64,000 bases of DNA from Bacillota bacterium (GTDB lineage: Bacteria; Bacillota; Desulfotomaculia; Desulfotomaculales; Desulfohalotomaculaceae): the NCBI GenBank assembly GCA_009711615.1, contig VENI01000009.1, positions 124,001-188,000 of the forward strand. Reading direction: 5' to 3'. Shown here one piece after another: positions 25,359-35,141 of this stretch. The first letter of the stretch is position 1. Every line of letters begins with the position of its first letter. The notes under the pieces are model-generated. The model was not told the DNA's origin, made no database searches, and was given only the letters and a program-made list of their open reading frames with translations. A program made the translations under genes and the position numbers.

Positions 25359-26477
25359 CTAAAGATATGTAAAAGGCTCTTTCTGTGTTTTAGACTTTAC
25401 AACTTCAACCTTGATATTTTCTTTGGCACAGATTTCATTTAGATACACACAAACTTTTTCTACAACAGGTACTTCAGTTCCATAGTGGCCGGCATCTATA
25501 AATGACAATCCCGTAGCAGTCATATCCTGAGCAGTATGGTACTTAATATCCCCAGTTATATATGCATCCGCACCTTTTGCCAGGGCCACAGGCCATAACT
25601 CCCCAACTGAACCACCACAGACAGCAACTTTTTTAATTAACTTATGTTGCGAGCCACCAGTCTTCACAACATCCAGATTTAATGTTCTTTTTACTAATTT
25701 AACAATTTCACTAAAAGCGATAGGCTCATCCAGTTGACCAATTCGTCCCAGACCATATGCTGGCCCTTGATTTTCTAGCGGATATATATCATAAGCAACT
25801 TCTTCGTATGGATGCGCCGAAATCATTGAACTAACCACTTCTGATAATTTTTCAACTGGCACAATTGTTTCTAGGCGCTTTTCACCCACATGTTCCAATT
25901 CGCCCTCACTACCTATATATGGATTAGTTCCTTCCCTAGGGCAAAAAGTACCTGTGCCGCTAACTTGAAATGTACAATGACTGTAATTGCCAATCCAACC
26001 TGCACCAGCCTCACTAATAGCATCTCTCACAGTATCTTGATGACCTTCTGGTACATAAGCCACTAGCTTAACATACTTTTCACTACCTACAATATGTAAT
26101 ACATCAATATTCTTAAGGCCCAGCTTTTCGGCCAAGATTGTGTTTACCCCTCCTTGTACACTGTCGAGGTTGGTGTGAGCAGCGTAAACTGAAATGTTAT
26201 TTTTGATTAGCTTTGATATTAAATTACCCTTTGGTTGGTCAATATTAATACTTTTAATTCCTTTCATTAGTAACGGGTGGTGAGATATAATTAGTTGCAC
26301 ATTATTGTCCACTGCTTCCTGAACTACATTTTCATCAACATCCAGCGCTACAAGTATCTTTTTTACTTCTAAACTTGAACTGCCAATCTGCAGACCAACA
26401 TTGTCCCATTCTTCGGCCATATGCTTAGGAGCTAATTTATCTATCAATTTAAAAACATCTCTGTTTTTTACCGGCAT
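25359..26477 (-). CDS. Nif3-like dinuclear metal-centre protein (DUF34)
   Basis: 372 aa, the long Gram-positive form of the NIF3/YqfO family with a central PII-like insert (about residues 125-235). Metal ligands: SHHPLL, AAHTNLDS, and near the C-terminus GHYGTEV with a following Glu. Family members form toroidal hexamers and have been linked to metal insertion or GTP cyclohydrolase-type activity, but no role is proven. Its start overlaps trmK by 10 bp, so translation is coupled. Confidence 0.93.
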   Translation of the reverse strand: MPVKNRDVFKLIDKLAPKHMAEEWDNVGLQIGSSSLEVKKILVALDVDENVVQEAVDNNVQLIISHHPLLMKGIKSINIDQPKGNLISKLIKNNISVYAAHTNLDSVQGGVNTILAEKLGLKNIDVLHIVGSEKYVKLVAYVPEGHQDTVRDAISEAGAGWIGNYSHCTFQVSGTGTFCPREGTNPYIGSEGELEHVGEKRLETIVPVEKLSEVVSSMISAHPYEEVAYDIYPLENQGPAYGLGRIGQLDEPIAFSEIVKLVKRTLNLDVVKTGGSQHKLIKKVAVCGGSVGELWPVALAKGADAYITGDIKYHTAQDMTATGLSFIDAGHYGTEVPVVEKVCVYLNEICAKENIKVEVVKSKTQKEPFTYL

Positions 26478-27166
26478 TTCTTCCCCACCTCCTCCAAACC
26501 CAATATGTGTTCCTTCACTTGTTTCAACCTTGCTTTTGCCTCTGGTCTGCTACTTTTTTCTAGACCATGGACTATACGATGATATTTGCCAATTAATTTT
26601 TTTAATAATTTTGGTAATAATGGATGATTCTTTTCTACTAACCTTGGGCCTACTTCCAGTATAATTTCGTCATCCAACTGCTCAATTCCTTTTTCTGATA
26701 CTATAACTGTATAGATACGCTCATCTTCCTCTACTAGTGTTTCTTCAACTAGTTTCCATCCATTATTTATCAGCCATGTCCTTAGATAATGTTCATCTCC
26801 CATGGGCTGCATAATAATGCGCTCTATATCAGTCAGTACCTGGGGAGATTGCTGCAGTATCCTTTTTATTGTGCCACCACCCATGCCTGCAATTAGTAAT
26901 ACTTGGGCTTCTCCAGGACTTATTACCTGCAATCCATCTCCTAGTCGTAGATCAATCCTATTTGTTAGTGCATTTGAAGACACATTATCTCTAGCTTTAC
27001 CTAATGGTTTTTCATTAACATCAGCTGCTATAGCTGAGGGAGCTATTCCAGTACTAACCAAATAAATAGGTAAGTATGCATGGTCTGTGCCAATATCTGC
27101 AATTATTTTCCCCCGGGGAACATAACTGGCCAGTGCTAATAGCCTTTTATTTAATGCTTCATTCAT
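26468..27166 (-). CDS. trmK: tRNA (adenine(22)-N1)-methyltransferase
   Basis: 232-aa SAM-dependent methyltransferase that makes m1A22 in tRNA. The Rossmann motif I IADIGTDHAYLPIYL is typical of TrmK; later motifs include ADVNEKPLGKARDN and the NPPI-like AGMGGGTI. It heads the trmK-nif3-zinc-ribbon unit. Ribosome site is weak (GGAG at 13 nt). Length fits the family (about 230). Confidence 0.93.
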   Translation of the reverse strand: MNEALNKRLLALASYVPRGKIIADIGTDHAYLPIYLVSTGIAPSAIAADVNEKPLGKARDNVSSNALTNRIDLRLGDGLQVISPGEAQVLLIAGMGGGTIKRILQQSPQVLTDIERIIMQPMGDEHYLRTWLINNGWKLVEETLVEEDERIYTVIVSEKGIEQLDDEIILEVGPRLVEKNHPLLPKLLKKLIGKYHRIVHGLEKSSRPEAKARLKQVKEHILGLEEVGKKCR

Positions 27167-27300
27167 AATTGTTCAGTTCTCCATAATAAAGTAATATACC
27201 TCTTTTTTCCTAATCCTCTTATAGTTTAGACAAAATAATACCAAATAATGTATAACGCTGATCCTCAACTACTAAGGTGTTATATTATACTTTCTGATAT

Positions 27301-27339
27301 AGCAAAAACCTGGTACTTTCAAAGTACCAGGTTTTTGCT
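27301..27339. terminator. terminator of the four-tRNA operon
   Basis: 19-bp perfect inverted repeat with a one-base centre (27301-27319 with 27321-27339), starting three bases after the tRNA-Val CCA on the minus strand and containing an oligo-T run. It can work in both directions. Confidence 0.85.
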
Positions 27340-27341
27340 TA

Positions 27342-27417
27342 TGGTGGGCGGTACAGGGCTCGAACCTGTGACCCCCTGCTTGTAAGGCAGGTGCTCTCCC
27401 AGCTGAGCTAACCGCCC
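27342..27417 (-). tRNA. tRNA-Val (TAC)
   Basis: 76 nt with encoded CCA; acceptor GGGCGGT/ACCGCCC; anticodon TAC in CTTACAA; T-loop GGTTCGAG. Second copy of this isoacceptor in the window. Confidence 0.97.
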
Positions 27418-27420
27418 ATA

Positions 27421-27496
27421 TGGTGACCCCTACGGGATTCGAACCCGTGTTACCGCCGTGAAAGGGCGGTGTCTTAAACCGCTTGACCAAGGGGCC
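27421..27496 (-). tRNA. tRNA-Glu (TTC)
   Basis: 76 nt with CCA; acceptor GGCCCCT/AGGGGTC (with one G:T-type pair); anticodon loop CTTTCAC gives TTC; T-loop GGTTCGAATCC. Confidence 0.96.
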
Positions 27497-27505
27497 ATAT
27501 TAAAT

Positions 27506-27581
27506 TGGTGGGCCCACTAGGATTCGAACCTAGAACCGACCGGTTATGAGCCGGGCGCTCTAACCGTTGAGCTATGGGCCC
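27506..27581 (-). tRNA. tRNA with anticodon CAT (Met elongator or Ile2)
   Basis: 76 nt with CCA; acceptor GGGCCCA/TGGGCCC; anticodon loop CTCATAA. CAT tRNAs without initiator features are either elongator tRNA-Met or the lysidine-modified tRNA-Ile2. The CGGCTCATAACCG arm resembles Ile2 of some Firmicutes, so the identity is left open. Confidence 0.93.
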
Positions 27582-27591
27582 TTGTTGTAAC

Positions 27592-27666
27592 TGGCTCCTC
27601 GAGCAGGATTCGAACCTGCAGCCTACCGGTTAACAGCCGGTTGCTCTACCGTTGAGCTATCGAGGA
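27592..27666 (-). tRNA. tRNA-Asn (GTT)
   Basis: 75 nt with CCA; acceptor TCCTCGA/TCGAGGA, discriminator G; anticodon loop CTGTTAA gives GTT. First tRNA of the operon Asn-CAT-Glu-Val. Confidence 0.96.
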
Positions 27667-27751
27667 GCGCCCCAATGACAAATACTATTATACTAATTTC
27701 ATACTACCAGGTCAACATCTTTTTTATGGAATTTGTTGTTACCACTCTACA

Positions 27752-28834
27752 CTAGTCCAAATAATCTTTAAGTTTTTTACTACGGCTTGGATGACGCAAT
27801 TTGCGCAAAGTTTTAGCTTCAATTTGGCGAATACGCTCACGAGTTACTCCAAATTTTTGGCCAACCTCTTCTAGCGTGCGTGCTCGACCATCATCCAACC
27901 CAAATCTTAGACGTAGTACTTTTTGTTCCCTATCTGTAAGGGTATGCAACACACCATTAAGCTGTTCCCTTAAAAGTGTATATGAAGCTTCATCTGCCGG
28001 TGCCTTGGCATCCTGATCTTCTATAAAATCACCCAGGTGAGAGTCTTCCTCCTCACCAATAGGTGTTTCTAAAGATACCGGTTCCTGAGCAATTTTCATT
28101 ATTTCCCTTACCTTCTCCTCAGGAATATCCATTTCCTTGGCTATCTCATCGGGTGCAGGCTCCCTACCTAATTCCTGAAGCAGTTGCCGGGAAACCCGAA
28201 TCAATTTATTAATGGTTTCCACCATATGTACCGGAATACGAATAGTACGAGCTTGATCGGCTATTGCCCTGGTAATTGCCTGCCTTATCCACCATGTGGC
28301 ATAGGTGCTGAACTTATACCCTTTCCGATAATCAAATTTTTCTACAGCTTTAATCAGACCGAGGTTACCTTCTTGAATTAAGTCTAAAAACAGCATGCCC
28401 CGTCCTACATATCGCTTAGCAATACTAACAACCAAGCGCAGGTTAGCTTCAGCTAGCCTTCTTTTAGCTTCCTCTTCACCCTCTTCCATTCGTTTGGCGT
28501 AATCCACTTCCTCTTCCGAAGTTAGAAGGGGTATTCTACCAATTTCTTTCAGGTACATGCGTACAGGATCATCTATCCCAACACCTTCAGGTATGCTTAA
28601 GTCTACTTCCTCTTCTTCGACATCTTTTTCTGTTGCCAGAGCTTCAATGTCAGACTCTTCTGGGACAACTTCAATACCATTACTAGCTAATTTCTCATAG
28701 ACATCATCCATTTGTTCCGGGGTAAGTGCTATCCCTTGTAGGGTATCCATAACTTCTTTGTAAGTAAGGGCACCACGTTTCTTACCTTTGTCCATTAGCT
28801 CTTTTACATAATCTCGGCGCTGTTCTTCCTTCAT
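27752..28834 (-). CDS. rpoD: RNA polymerase primary sigma factor (sigma-A)
   Basis: 360-aa housekeeping sigma factor. It contains a short region 1.1, region 1.2 ([17 protein letters not shown]), region 2 with the core-binding and -10 recognition helix ([29 protein letters not shown]), region 3 and region 4 with the -35 helix-turn-helix ([22 protein letters not shown]). Length matches Bacillus SigA (371). The ATG follows GGGGGG at 7 nt. dnaG is 13 bp upstream on the same strand, forming the classical macromolecular synthesis operon, here without rpsU (which is at 62164). Confidence 0.98.
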   Translation of the reverse strand: MKEEQRRDYVKELMDKGKKRGALTYKEVMDTLQGIALTPEQMDDVYEKLASNGIEVVPEESDIEALATEKDVEEEEVDLSIPEGVGIDDPVRMYLKEIGRIPLLTSEEEVDYAKRMEEGEEEAKRRLAEANLRLVVSIAKRYVGRGMLFLDLIQEGNLGLIKAVEKFDYRKGYKFSTYATWWIRQAITRAIADQARTIRIPVHMVETINKLIRVSRQLLQELGREPAPDEIAKEMDIPEEKVREIMKIAQEPVSLETPIGEEEDSHLGDFIEDQDAKAPADEASYTLLREQLNGVLHTLTDREQKVLRLRFGLDDGRARTLEEVGQKFGVTRERIRQIEAKTLRKLRHPSRSKKLKDYLD

Positions 28835-28847
28835 ATATGTCCCCCCT

Positions 28848-30656
28848 CTAGGGTAAATCTGTGTTTATGGTGCGCTGAAGTTGCTGTAATTCTTGCAACA
28901 ACTCTGTTACCTGTTCTTTATTTCCAGCCTGTTCAGCTATTTTAAGATGGTACAACAACTCTTCCTGTCGACTTTTACTAGCCTGACTCTTCATGTTTTT
29001 AATACAGTCCTCCACGGCTACTTGCTTACTACCCTGAGGCATCTCAACACTGAGCAGTCTGCCTAACATATGCTGACTATTCTCATCAAGATTCTGCATT
29101 AATTGAGACGGTTTCCGAGCCAACGTTCCAGTACCATCCTCTATTAGTAAGCTGAATATATTTTTGAGTTGGTTATTTTGAAAATGTTCAGCTGTAATTT
29201 GCTTTTTTACTATTGAAAAAAGATCAAAATCTGATAATATTAAACCAAGCAATAAAAATTCGGCTTGATGATGGGTATTCGTTAGACTTATATTATGTGA
29301 TGGCTTAGTTAATTTATCCGTATTTGTCCATTTTTTTCCCTGTTTTGAAATATTTTTATCTTTTTTTGCAAAATAATTCTTTAATTCTCCTGATACCGAT
29401 TCCCAGCTGAGATTTAAATTTGAGGCTGCATTTTTAATATTCTCTTCTTGTTCAACAGGGTTTTTTATGTTTGCTAAATTGGGCAATATTTGCTGTAAGA
29501 CTGATCTTTTCTCTGCGGCCGTTGTGGGAATATTATCAGCCATTGCTACTTTGAGTTTATAATCAATTAAATCGTATGCAGATTTTATCAATTGTTGCCA
29601 TTGCTCTAAACCATGCTCCCTTAGATATTCATCAGGGTCTTTTCCGTAGGGTACTTGTAAAATTTTAACACGGCACCCCATTTGTTGTATAAGATCCAAA
29701 CCACGGATTGCTGCATTAACACCAGCTGCATCAGAATCGTAGGCAATTATTATTTCATCTGTATATCTCATTAAAAGCTTAACCTGATCCCTGGTTAATG
29801 AGGTGCCTAGGGAAGCAACTGAATTATTTATGCCAAATTGATGAGCAGCGACAACATCCATGTAACCTTCCATCACTAAGGCATAACCATTATCTCGAAT
29901 GGCACCACGGGCCAGATGTAACCCGTAAAGCAGATGCCGTTTATTAAACAGAGGCGTTTCAGGTGTGTTTAAGTATTTGGGTTTACTGTCATCAAGAGCT
30001 CTGCCTCCAAAACCTACTACTCTACCTGCTGCGTCGCATATAGGTAAAATAACCCTGTTTCTGAACCTGTCATAATAACTGGTACCTTTACTGTTTTTTA
30101 TTATCAAACCTAGCTGTTCCAGTTCAGTTTCCTTACATCCTTTTGATGTTAGGAACTTCAGTAAATTATCCCAACCGACAGGTGCATAACCTATTAAAAA
30201 ATTTTTGGTTATTTCATCTGTTATACCGCGTTGCTGTAAATAGTTTTTCGCCACAGCACCTTTATGATATAATAGGTTCTGATGAAAAAAGTCTGCCGTT
30301 GCAGCAAGAATTTTATAAGGTCTTTGCTTCTTTTGCTGCTCCCGTTGGTTATATTTATCTCCTTCGGGTATGTGTACTCCTGCCATTTTAGCTAAATGTT
30401 GCACAGCCTCTGGAAAGCTGAGGCCTTCTTTGAGCATGATAAATTTAAAAGCATTTCCCCCGACGTTACAACCAAAACAGTAAAAAATTTGTTTGTCTGA
30501 GGTAACAGAAAATGAAGGTGTGTCCTCTTGATGAAAAGGGCAGATACCAAAGTAGTTTTTACCGCGTTTCTTTAGTAATATATATTCTGATATCAGTTGT
30601 ACTATATCGGTTTTTTGTAATACTTCCTCTACCACTTCATCAGGAATATAGCCCAC
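28848..30656 (-). CDS. dnaG: DNA primase
   Basis: 602-aa primase making RNA primers for replication. N-terminal CHC2 zinc finger ([11 protein letters not shown] ... YCFGC), RNA polymerase core with [11 protein letters not shown] and Toprim DSDAAG motifs, then a C-terminal helicase-binding domain. Start is GTG with AGGTG upstream. It is cotranscribed with rpoD. The linker around residues 430-455 is Lys/Asn-rich. Confidence 0.98.
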   Translation of the reverse strand: MGYIPDEVVEEVLQKTDIVQLISEYILLKKRGKNYFGICPFHQEDTPSFSVTSDKQIFYCFGCNVGGNAFKFIMLKEGLSFPEAVQHLAKMAGVHIPEGDKYNQREQQKKQRPYKILAATADFFHQNLLYHKGAVAKNYLQQRGITDEITKNFLIGYAPVGWDNLLKFLTSKGCKETELEQLGLIIKNSKGTSYYDRFRNRVILPICDAAGRVVGFGGRALDDSKPKYLNTPETPLFNKRHLLYGLHLARGAIRDNGYALVMEGYMDVVAAHQFGINNSVASLGTSLTRDQVKLLMRYTDEIIIAYDSDAAGVNAAIRGLDLIQQMGCRVKILQVPYGKDPDEYLREHGLEQWQQLIKSAYDLIDYKLKVAMADNIPTTAAEKRSVLQQILPNLANIKNPVEQEENIKNAASNLNLSWESVSGELKNYFAKKDKNISKQGKKWTNTDKLTKPSHNISLTNTHHQAEFLLLGLILSDFDLFSIVKKQITAEHFQNNQLKNIFSLLIEDGTGTLARKPSQLMQNLDENSQHMLGRLLSVEMPQGSKQVAVEDCIKNMKSQASKSRQEELLYHLKIAEQAGNKEQVTELLQELQQLQRTINTDLP

Positions 30657-30890
30657 ATTGACACCTCTTACTTATAGTGCTATAGTAGCAAATTCTCTAA
30701 AACCCTAATATATTCCTGCTTAATTTGAAATAATTAATTAATAGGTTTTTTCAATTTCTGGTTTCATATTAATTCGCTGTTACTTTGTATTTTCCTTCCC
30801 CCGTTTCGACAAATTTTCTGATTAGAATTATAGAACAACTTTAGTATTACCAAATTTTACAACAATTATAAGAATATGTTATGATAAACT

Positions 30891-31895
30891 TTAATTGTTG
30901 TCCAACCAAGGGCTGGGTAAGAACAATTTCTGGTAAACCCTTATGGCATATCTATCAGTCATGCCAGCTATATAGTCTATTACTATCCGGTTTAATTGTT
31001 CCATTTCTATTTTTTGCTGATACTCAATAGGCAAGTTGTCCGGTTGTTCAATAAAATAATTGAATAAATCTTTTACCACAAGCTTAGCCTTAACTTCTTC
31101 TCTTTTAGCCTCTGAACCAATGTAAACATTCTCAAACATAAATTTACGCAGGTCATCCATTGCCTGTCTTACAGTTGTACTCATCACTATACAATCTTTA
31201 TTTACACTGCACTTAATTACATCCATAACCATGTTATTTATTCGCTGTCCATGTTTATCTCCTAGCAATTCACGACAATGTATTGGCAAGCTTTCCAATT
31301 TTAGCACCCCACCCCTGATGCCATCATCAATGTCGTGGTTTATATAGGCAATCCTATCTGCTAATTTTACAACCTGGCCTTCCATTGTTAGGGGCAATAC
31401 ATCACCGGTGTGATGCAAAATACCATCCCTTACTTCCCAGGTTAAGTTTAAACCTCCCTGCCCTTCCAGTTCCTCCACAACACGTAGACTGTGCTCATTA
31501 TGCTTAAAGTCTATACCACTTACCTCACCAAGGGCAATTTCCCCGGCATGTCCAAAAGGTGTGTGACCCAAATCGTGGCCCAAAGCAATGGCTTCTGTTA
31601 AATCTTCATTTAAACGCAGTGCCCTAGAAATGGTCCGAGCTATCTGTGCCACTTCCAGGGTGTGAGTAAGTCTGGTGCGATAGTGGTCCCCCTCAGGAAT
31701 TATAAAAACTTGGGTTTTATGTTTTAATCGTCGAAAACTTTTGGAGTGGATAATGCGGTCACGATCTCTTTGAAAAGCAGTGCGAACCGAACATTCCGGT
31801 ATCGGTCGAACTCTACCCCTACTTTTTGTACTGCGGGTAGCATGAGGAGACAATACCATTTCTTCCATTTCTTCGGTATGATGTCGTATTTCCAC
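30891..31895 (-). CDS. dGTP triphosphohydrolase-like protein (HD domain)
   Basis: About 334-337 aa. HD-domain deoxynucleotide triphosphohydrolase of the dGTPase subfamily, which controls dNTP pools. It has the N-terminal RDRDRIIHSKSFRRLKHKTQVF block, then RTRLTHTLEVAQIAR (first His) and IALGHDLGHTPFGHAGE (HD metal ligands), plus ADRIAYINHDIDD. Two GTG starts compete: 31904 sits on the GGGAG site, whereas 31895 is 8 nt from it and is preferred. It lies 16 bp behind the flavodoxin-like gene and upstream of dnaG-rpoD, a common neighbourhood in this group. Confidence 0.93.
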   Translation of the reverse strand: MEIRHHTEEMEEMVLSPHATRSTKSRGRVRPIPECSVRTAFQRDRDRIIHSKSFRRLKHKTQVFIIPEGDHYRTRLTHTLEVAQIARTISRALRLNEDLTEAIALGHDLGHTPFGHAGEIALGEVSGIDFKHNEHSLRVVEELEGQGGLNLTWEVRDGILHHTGDVLPLTMEGQVVKLADRIAYINHDIDDGIRGGVLKLESLPIHCRELLGDKHGQRINNMVMDVIKCSVNKDCIVMSTTVRQAMDDLRKFMFENVYIGSEAKREEVKAKLVVKDLFNYFIEQPDNLPIEYQQKIEMEQLNRIVIDYIAGMTDRYAIRVYQKLFLPSPWLDNN

Positions 31896-31911
31896 AAAAC
31901 CCACTCCCTTT

Positions 31912-32526
31912 TTAGTTGTTCTCTTGGTTATTCTTACGCATATCTGCAGTAGCTTTAGCCATTCCCAGGATACGTCTGGCTAAAATGCGGGTCCGTTTTA
32001 AGGCCTCTGTATCTTCAGAGGAAGGTCTTTGAGAACAGGCCGCCTGGTGGCCAGCATCATCATGGTAGTAACCATCCCCCACCACTGTCATACCTTGAAC
32101 TAGCATAATGTCATGCAATGCTCTAGCTGTGCTTTCCTGACCACCAAAACGGGAACCACCGCTAGTAACAGCACCTCCAACCACATCAATTAATGACTTA
32201 TCTTTTCTGAGTGCACGGGTTTTATCCCAAAAAGCTTTCATTTGTGCAGAAACAGTTCCAAAGTAAACTGGGCTTCCTAGTATTAGCCCATCCACCCGCC
32301 TTAAATCATTATACATTTTTTCCAATTCAGTTCCTTCGAAGCAAACCCCACTGCAGGGTGATGTGCAGCAAGTACAGAATGGATGTTTTGCCTGCTCTAA
32401 CGCTTCTGATAATTGAAAGAATTTCGTTTCAACATTTTCGGACTTTATTGTTTCAAGCGCCTCACGAAGCAAATACGCTGTATTGCCATCCGCGTTTGGA
32501 CTCCCATTTAAAGCTATTATTAACAT
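31912..32526 (-). CDS. flavodoxin-fold NAD(P)H/FMN reductase with a Cys cluster
   Basis: 204 aa. FMN-binding loop ALNGSPNADGNTAYLL, then a cysteine-rich stretch CTCCTSPCSGVC, and GLILGSPVYFGTVSAQMKAFWD. The layout matches iron-sulfur flavoproteins (Isf family), in which compact cysteines hold a [4Fe-4S] cluster next to FMN, although the spacing here (C-x-C-C-x3-C-x3-C) is not the canonical one. Probable role: two-electron reduction of quinones or O2-derived species in anaerobes. The ATG at 32526 is 8 nt behind AAGGAG; a GTG at 32535 is too close to it. Confidence 0.85.
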   Translation of the reverse strand: MLIIALNGSPNADGNTAYLLREALETIKSENVETKFFQLSEALEQAKHPFCTCCTSPCSGVCFEGTELEKMYNDLRRVDGLILGSPVYFGTVSAQMKAFWDKTRALRKDKSLIDVVGGAVTSGGSRFGGQESTARALHDIMLVQGMTVVGDGYYHDDAGHQAACSQRPSSEDTEALKRTRILARRILGMAKATADMRKNNQENN

Positions 32527-32823
32527 ATATGTCACACTCCTTCTCCTCTAAGTATGTTTAAGTTTGTTCAGCATCCAGGCAGATCAACGGTTTAATTTTT
32601 ACATTTAGTTCAATTTATGATTTCATATTAATTAATATACCTTACAGCACGAACACTATAAATAAGACAACCATTTTCTAGACTATCATTAAAAATTAAC
32701 AGAGAAGGATTCGACGTTAGATCTTCTTTTCCTTCAAAATTAATGGTATTTTAATATTCTTCACTAATTCTTAACTATTAATTAACTTCGCCGGCAATCA
32801 GATAAGAAGCTTTTTCCTCATAG
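32527..32823. other. AT-rich intergenic stretch without recognisable content
   Basis: About 300 bp between two minus-strand genes. I see no frame with a ribosome site, no tRNA and no strong palindrome apart from the terminator at 32828-32853. It should hold the promoter of the flavodoxin-dgt unit. Confidence 0.5.
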
Positions 32824-32827
32824 TAGA

Positions 32828-32853
32828 AAAAAGGGCGCTGGTGCGCCCTTTTT
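32828..32853. terminator. terminator after the small membrane protein
   Basis: AAAAAGGGCGC-TGGT-GCGCCCTTTTT, 11-bp stem flanked by A and T runs, able to act in both directions. Confidence 0.9.
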
Positions 32854-32884
32854 CTCTATGGTAGAAATTAAATTCCAAAGTATG

Positions 32885-33127
32885 TTACTGCGAGAATGCT
32901 AAAAAGGCTACAAAAGCAGCCGCAGCCAAGTGTAGCAAAAATACAATTGCACCCACTGCAAGAATTATAGCAGCACCGCCAATACCCCAGTGTATATCAA
33001 ACAATTCTTTCACCAATCTAAAAATTTTATCACCGTAATCCATCACATCATCTAACGAAAATTTTTCTGGAAACGAAAATTGCGGTAGCATATACACCAT
33101 TTCTGCAACTGAAAAATTATTTATCAA
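32885..33127 (-). CDS. hypothetical small membrane protein
   Basis: 80-95 aa depending on start. The C-terminal half has a long hydrophobic region (WGIGGAAIILAVGAIVFLLHLAAAAFVAFLAF) able to form one or two membrane spans; the N-terminal part is amphipathic and acidic. The ATG at 33172 has no ribosome site. An in-frame TTG at 33127 follows AAAGGAG at 9 nt and is preferred. I do not recognise the family. It has its own terminator and no operon partner. Confidence 0.6.
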   Translation of the reverse strand: MINNFSVAEMVYMLPQFSFPEKFSLDDVMDYGDKIFRLVKELFDIHWGIGGAAIILAVGAIVFLLHLAAAAFVAFLAFSQ

Positions 33128-33372
33128 TGTCAGCAACTCCTTTATGTTAATATTTATATAGTATTTGTGCATGTTAGCACTTGAACTTATTTTAAAAAAT
33201 TTTACTTATTCTTTACCTCCTTTCTAGATAGGTAAATATATAAAAATAATTATTATTAACTAGTTAGTGTTCTGATGGTCATACCACCGAAGTCCCTATT
33301 AACCACTATGTTTTTATAGTTAATATTAGTATTAGCTTTATACCTATCTATTTCCTTCCTGTTCTAAAAAAT

Positions 33373-33789
33373 TTATTCAATATAAATTTCTACTTTTAAC
33401 TTTCCTTCTTTTGCGTCATCAATATCTATATCTACCAGTTTTTCCTGTACTATCCCTTGTTCAATTAGTTGAGCCAGTTCCTCAAAATCTATTTTTGTAA
33501 GGTCTATACCCTTTTTATCTAATTCTGTTCTAATATTCTCCGGTATCAAATTAATACCCATCCATGCAAATTTCGAAGCTGCCTTAATTACGTTTAGAGG
33601 TAGGTTCAAGTTTACTTTTTTTGCTTTATCCCCACTAACTCGTACGCGTAAAACATTCCCCACTGACTTAGTAGTTTGTTCTAACTGGGCATCTGGTGTT
33701 TCCACCGCTTTTAGTAGTTCCAAACCTTTCTCGGCATCAACTTTACCTTCTTGGATCATTTCCAATATTTTTATTTTTTCACTGCTCAT
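33373..33789 (-). CDS. SHOCT-like domain protein (YvlB/DUF4097-associated type)
   Basis: 138 aa from the ATG at 33789, preceded by GGGAG; an ATG at 33810 lacks a ribosome site. The N-terminus (MSSEKIKILEMIQEGKVDAEKGLELLKAV) is a short helical SHOCT-like domain that is common at the start of Firmicute envelope-stress proteins of the YvlB type. The rest alternates strands and helices (VRVSGDKAKKVNLNLPL) without membrane spans or catalytic motifs. Function unknown; in other genomes such genes sit near PadR and adhesin-like genes, and here a PadR gene is 390 bp away on the other strand. Confidence 0.65.
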   Translation of the reverse strand: MSSEKIKILEMIQEGKVDAEKGLELLKAVETPDAQLEQTTKSVGNVLRVRVSGDKAKKVNLNLPLNVIKAASKFAWMGINLIPENIRTELDKKGIDLTKIDFEELAQLIEQGIVQEKLVDIDIDDAKEGKLKVEIYIE

Positions 33790-34103
33790 AATAGACAGCA
33801 CTCCCTTCATGTTGTATTCAAAATTCCGTGATCATAAGCCGTTCGCTAATTCTGTACTCTAAAGTAGTTATATATTATTTTACAACCTTCTATCCTTGAA
33901 GTTAAGTATAAATTTATTCTAATTTCTAGTATCTATTAAATTTTGTATCCCCCAAAAGTAATATAAATGAAAAAATGCCTCATACTTCTAGTGGTCTAAT
34001 ATCGTGTTGCACAAAATATAAATTTTGCGAAATAAAAGGATATCACTACTTAACTTAACTTAGCACAAAGGACCTTATATTATGGAAGGTCTTTTAATGC
34101 TAA

Positions 34104-34132
34104 TTGACAGCTATATCAATGAATGATATATT
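34104..34132 (+). promoter_or_regulatory. promoter of the padR-DUF2812 operon
   Basis: TTGACA (34104-34109), 17-bp spacer, TATATT (34127-34132). The first operator palindrome covers the spacer and -10 box. Confidence 0.8.
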
Positions 34133-34161
34133 ACATTTAACGATATATCATTCATTGATAT
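34113..34161. promoter_or_regulatory. paired palindromic operators of the PadR regulator
   Basis: 34113-34129 and 34145-34161 are each ATATCA-N5-TGATAT and are exact reverse complements of each other, so the whole block is a 17-bp-arm inverted repeat (19 bp including inner A:T pairs) with a centre-to-centre distance of 32 bp. One site overlaps the -10 box, the other lies just past the predicted start, 17 bp before the padR ATG. Confidence 0.75.
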
Positions 34162-34178
34162 GCTCAAGGAGGATAACC

Positions 34179-34502
34179 ATGCCAAGAAATGATTCCTTGG
34201 AGCTTGGGGAACTTACAGATACTGCTTACTATACTCTATTATCTCTAATAGAGGCAAGACATGGGTATTTGATCATGAAAACAATTGAAGAAATGACTGA
34301 TAATAATTTTTCTGTTGGCCCTGCCTCTATGTATACTACTATAAAAAGGCTGTTAGCAGCCGGGTTAATTAAACTTCTGGATGATGGGGAAGAAAAAAGA
34401 AAAACGTACATCGCAACAGAAAAGGGCATTGAACTGTTAAAAAAGGAAGTTCAGCGCAAACGAGAAATGGTTACTCTTGCAGAAAAAATACTTAAACATT
34501 GA
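34179..34502 (+). CDS. PadR-family transcriptional regulator
   Basis: 107 aa, a PadR winged-helix repressor: LTDTAYYTLLSLIEARHGYLIMKTIEE (helices 1-2), VGPASMYTTIKRLLAAGLIKLL (recognition helix) and the wing with KRKTYIATEKG. The C-terminal dimer helix is short, as in subfamily 2. The start is the ATG with CAAGGAGG just upstream; the open frame begins earlier at 34104 inside the promoter. The next gene follows 14 bp downstream. Autoregulation through the paired palindromes is very likely. Ligand unknown. Confidence 0.92.
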   Translation: MPRNDSLELGELTDTAYYTLLSLIEARHGYLIMKTIEEMTDNNFSVGPASMYTTIKRLLAAGLIKLLDDGEEKRKTYIATEKGIELLKKEVQRKREMVTLAEKILKH

Positions 34503-34516
34503 ACGGGGCTGTAAAT

Positions 34517-35056
34517 ATGACGCAAACAAAATTCATTCCCAGTGGTGGGCTAGCATTTGTCGAAGAGAAGGATTTGAGAAAGATCAGCAAATACGCCAAA
34601 GAAGGGTGGATTTTAGAGAGCTTTGCTATGCTTGGTTATAGATTAAAAAAAGGCGAACCTAGAAATATAGAGTATGAGATAGATTATCAAACGGGTGTAG
34701 ATGAAGATTATTTTGCTTATTTTGAAGAAGCAGGCTGGTCACATGTCTGTTCAGCAGGTGATGAAATTCATGTGTTTAGTGCACCCGTGGGAACAAAGCC
34801 CATTTATTCTGACAAAGAAACCATAATTGAGAAATACGAGCGTGAGAAGAGGCAAATGGGAAAATACGCCTTGCCATTCCTTTTATCTTATGTGCTGTAT
34901 TTTTTACTGTATGCATTAAGTAAATCTACCTGGGTACCTGAAATGGTGGGAATGGTTAGTGTGTTTTTAGGCATAGTCACCATGATTGGTTTAGTTTTTA
35001 CAGGTCTGCCATACATTGCGTATTCATTTAAACTTAACAAACTACGTAAGCCTTAG
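34517..35056 (+). CDS. DUF2812-type membrane protein
   Basis: About 179 aa. The N-terminal 100 residues are soluble, with repeated Trp/Tyr/acid positions (KYAKEGWILESFAMLGYRL, EEAGWSHVCSAGDEIHVF). Two membrane spans follow (about 117-137 and 147-170). This is the DUF2812 architecture, which is nearly always encoded beside a PadR regulator, as here. Start: the ATG after GGGG at 8 nt; a TTG at 34499 overlapping the padR stop is less likely. Function unknown; the pairing suggests an envelope sensor or anti-repressor. Confidence 0.8.
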   Translation: MTQTKFIPSGGLAFVEEKDLRKISKYAKEGWILESFAMLGYRLKKGEPRNIEYEIDYQTGVDEDYFAYFEEAGWSHVCSAGDEIHVFSAPVGTKPIYSDKETIIEKYEREKRQMGKYALPFLLSYVLYFLLYALSKSTWVPEMVGMVSVFLGIVTMIGLVFTGLPYIAYSFKLNKLRKP

Positions 35057-35141
35057 TTCCAAATATGAAGTAGCTCGGGATATTCTTGGAATGTATAATG
35101 TCTGGCCGATACAATTATTAAGCAAAATGAAAGTTATTGTT

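Noticed and set aside
27272-27490. 72-codon minus-strand frame over tRNA genes
   Set aside because: It reads through tRNA-Val and tRNA-Glu and the terminator; it is not a protein gene.
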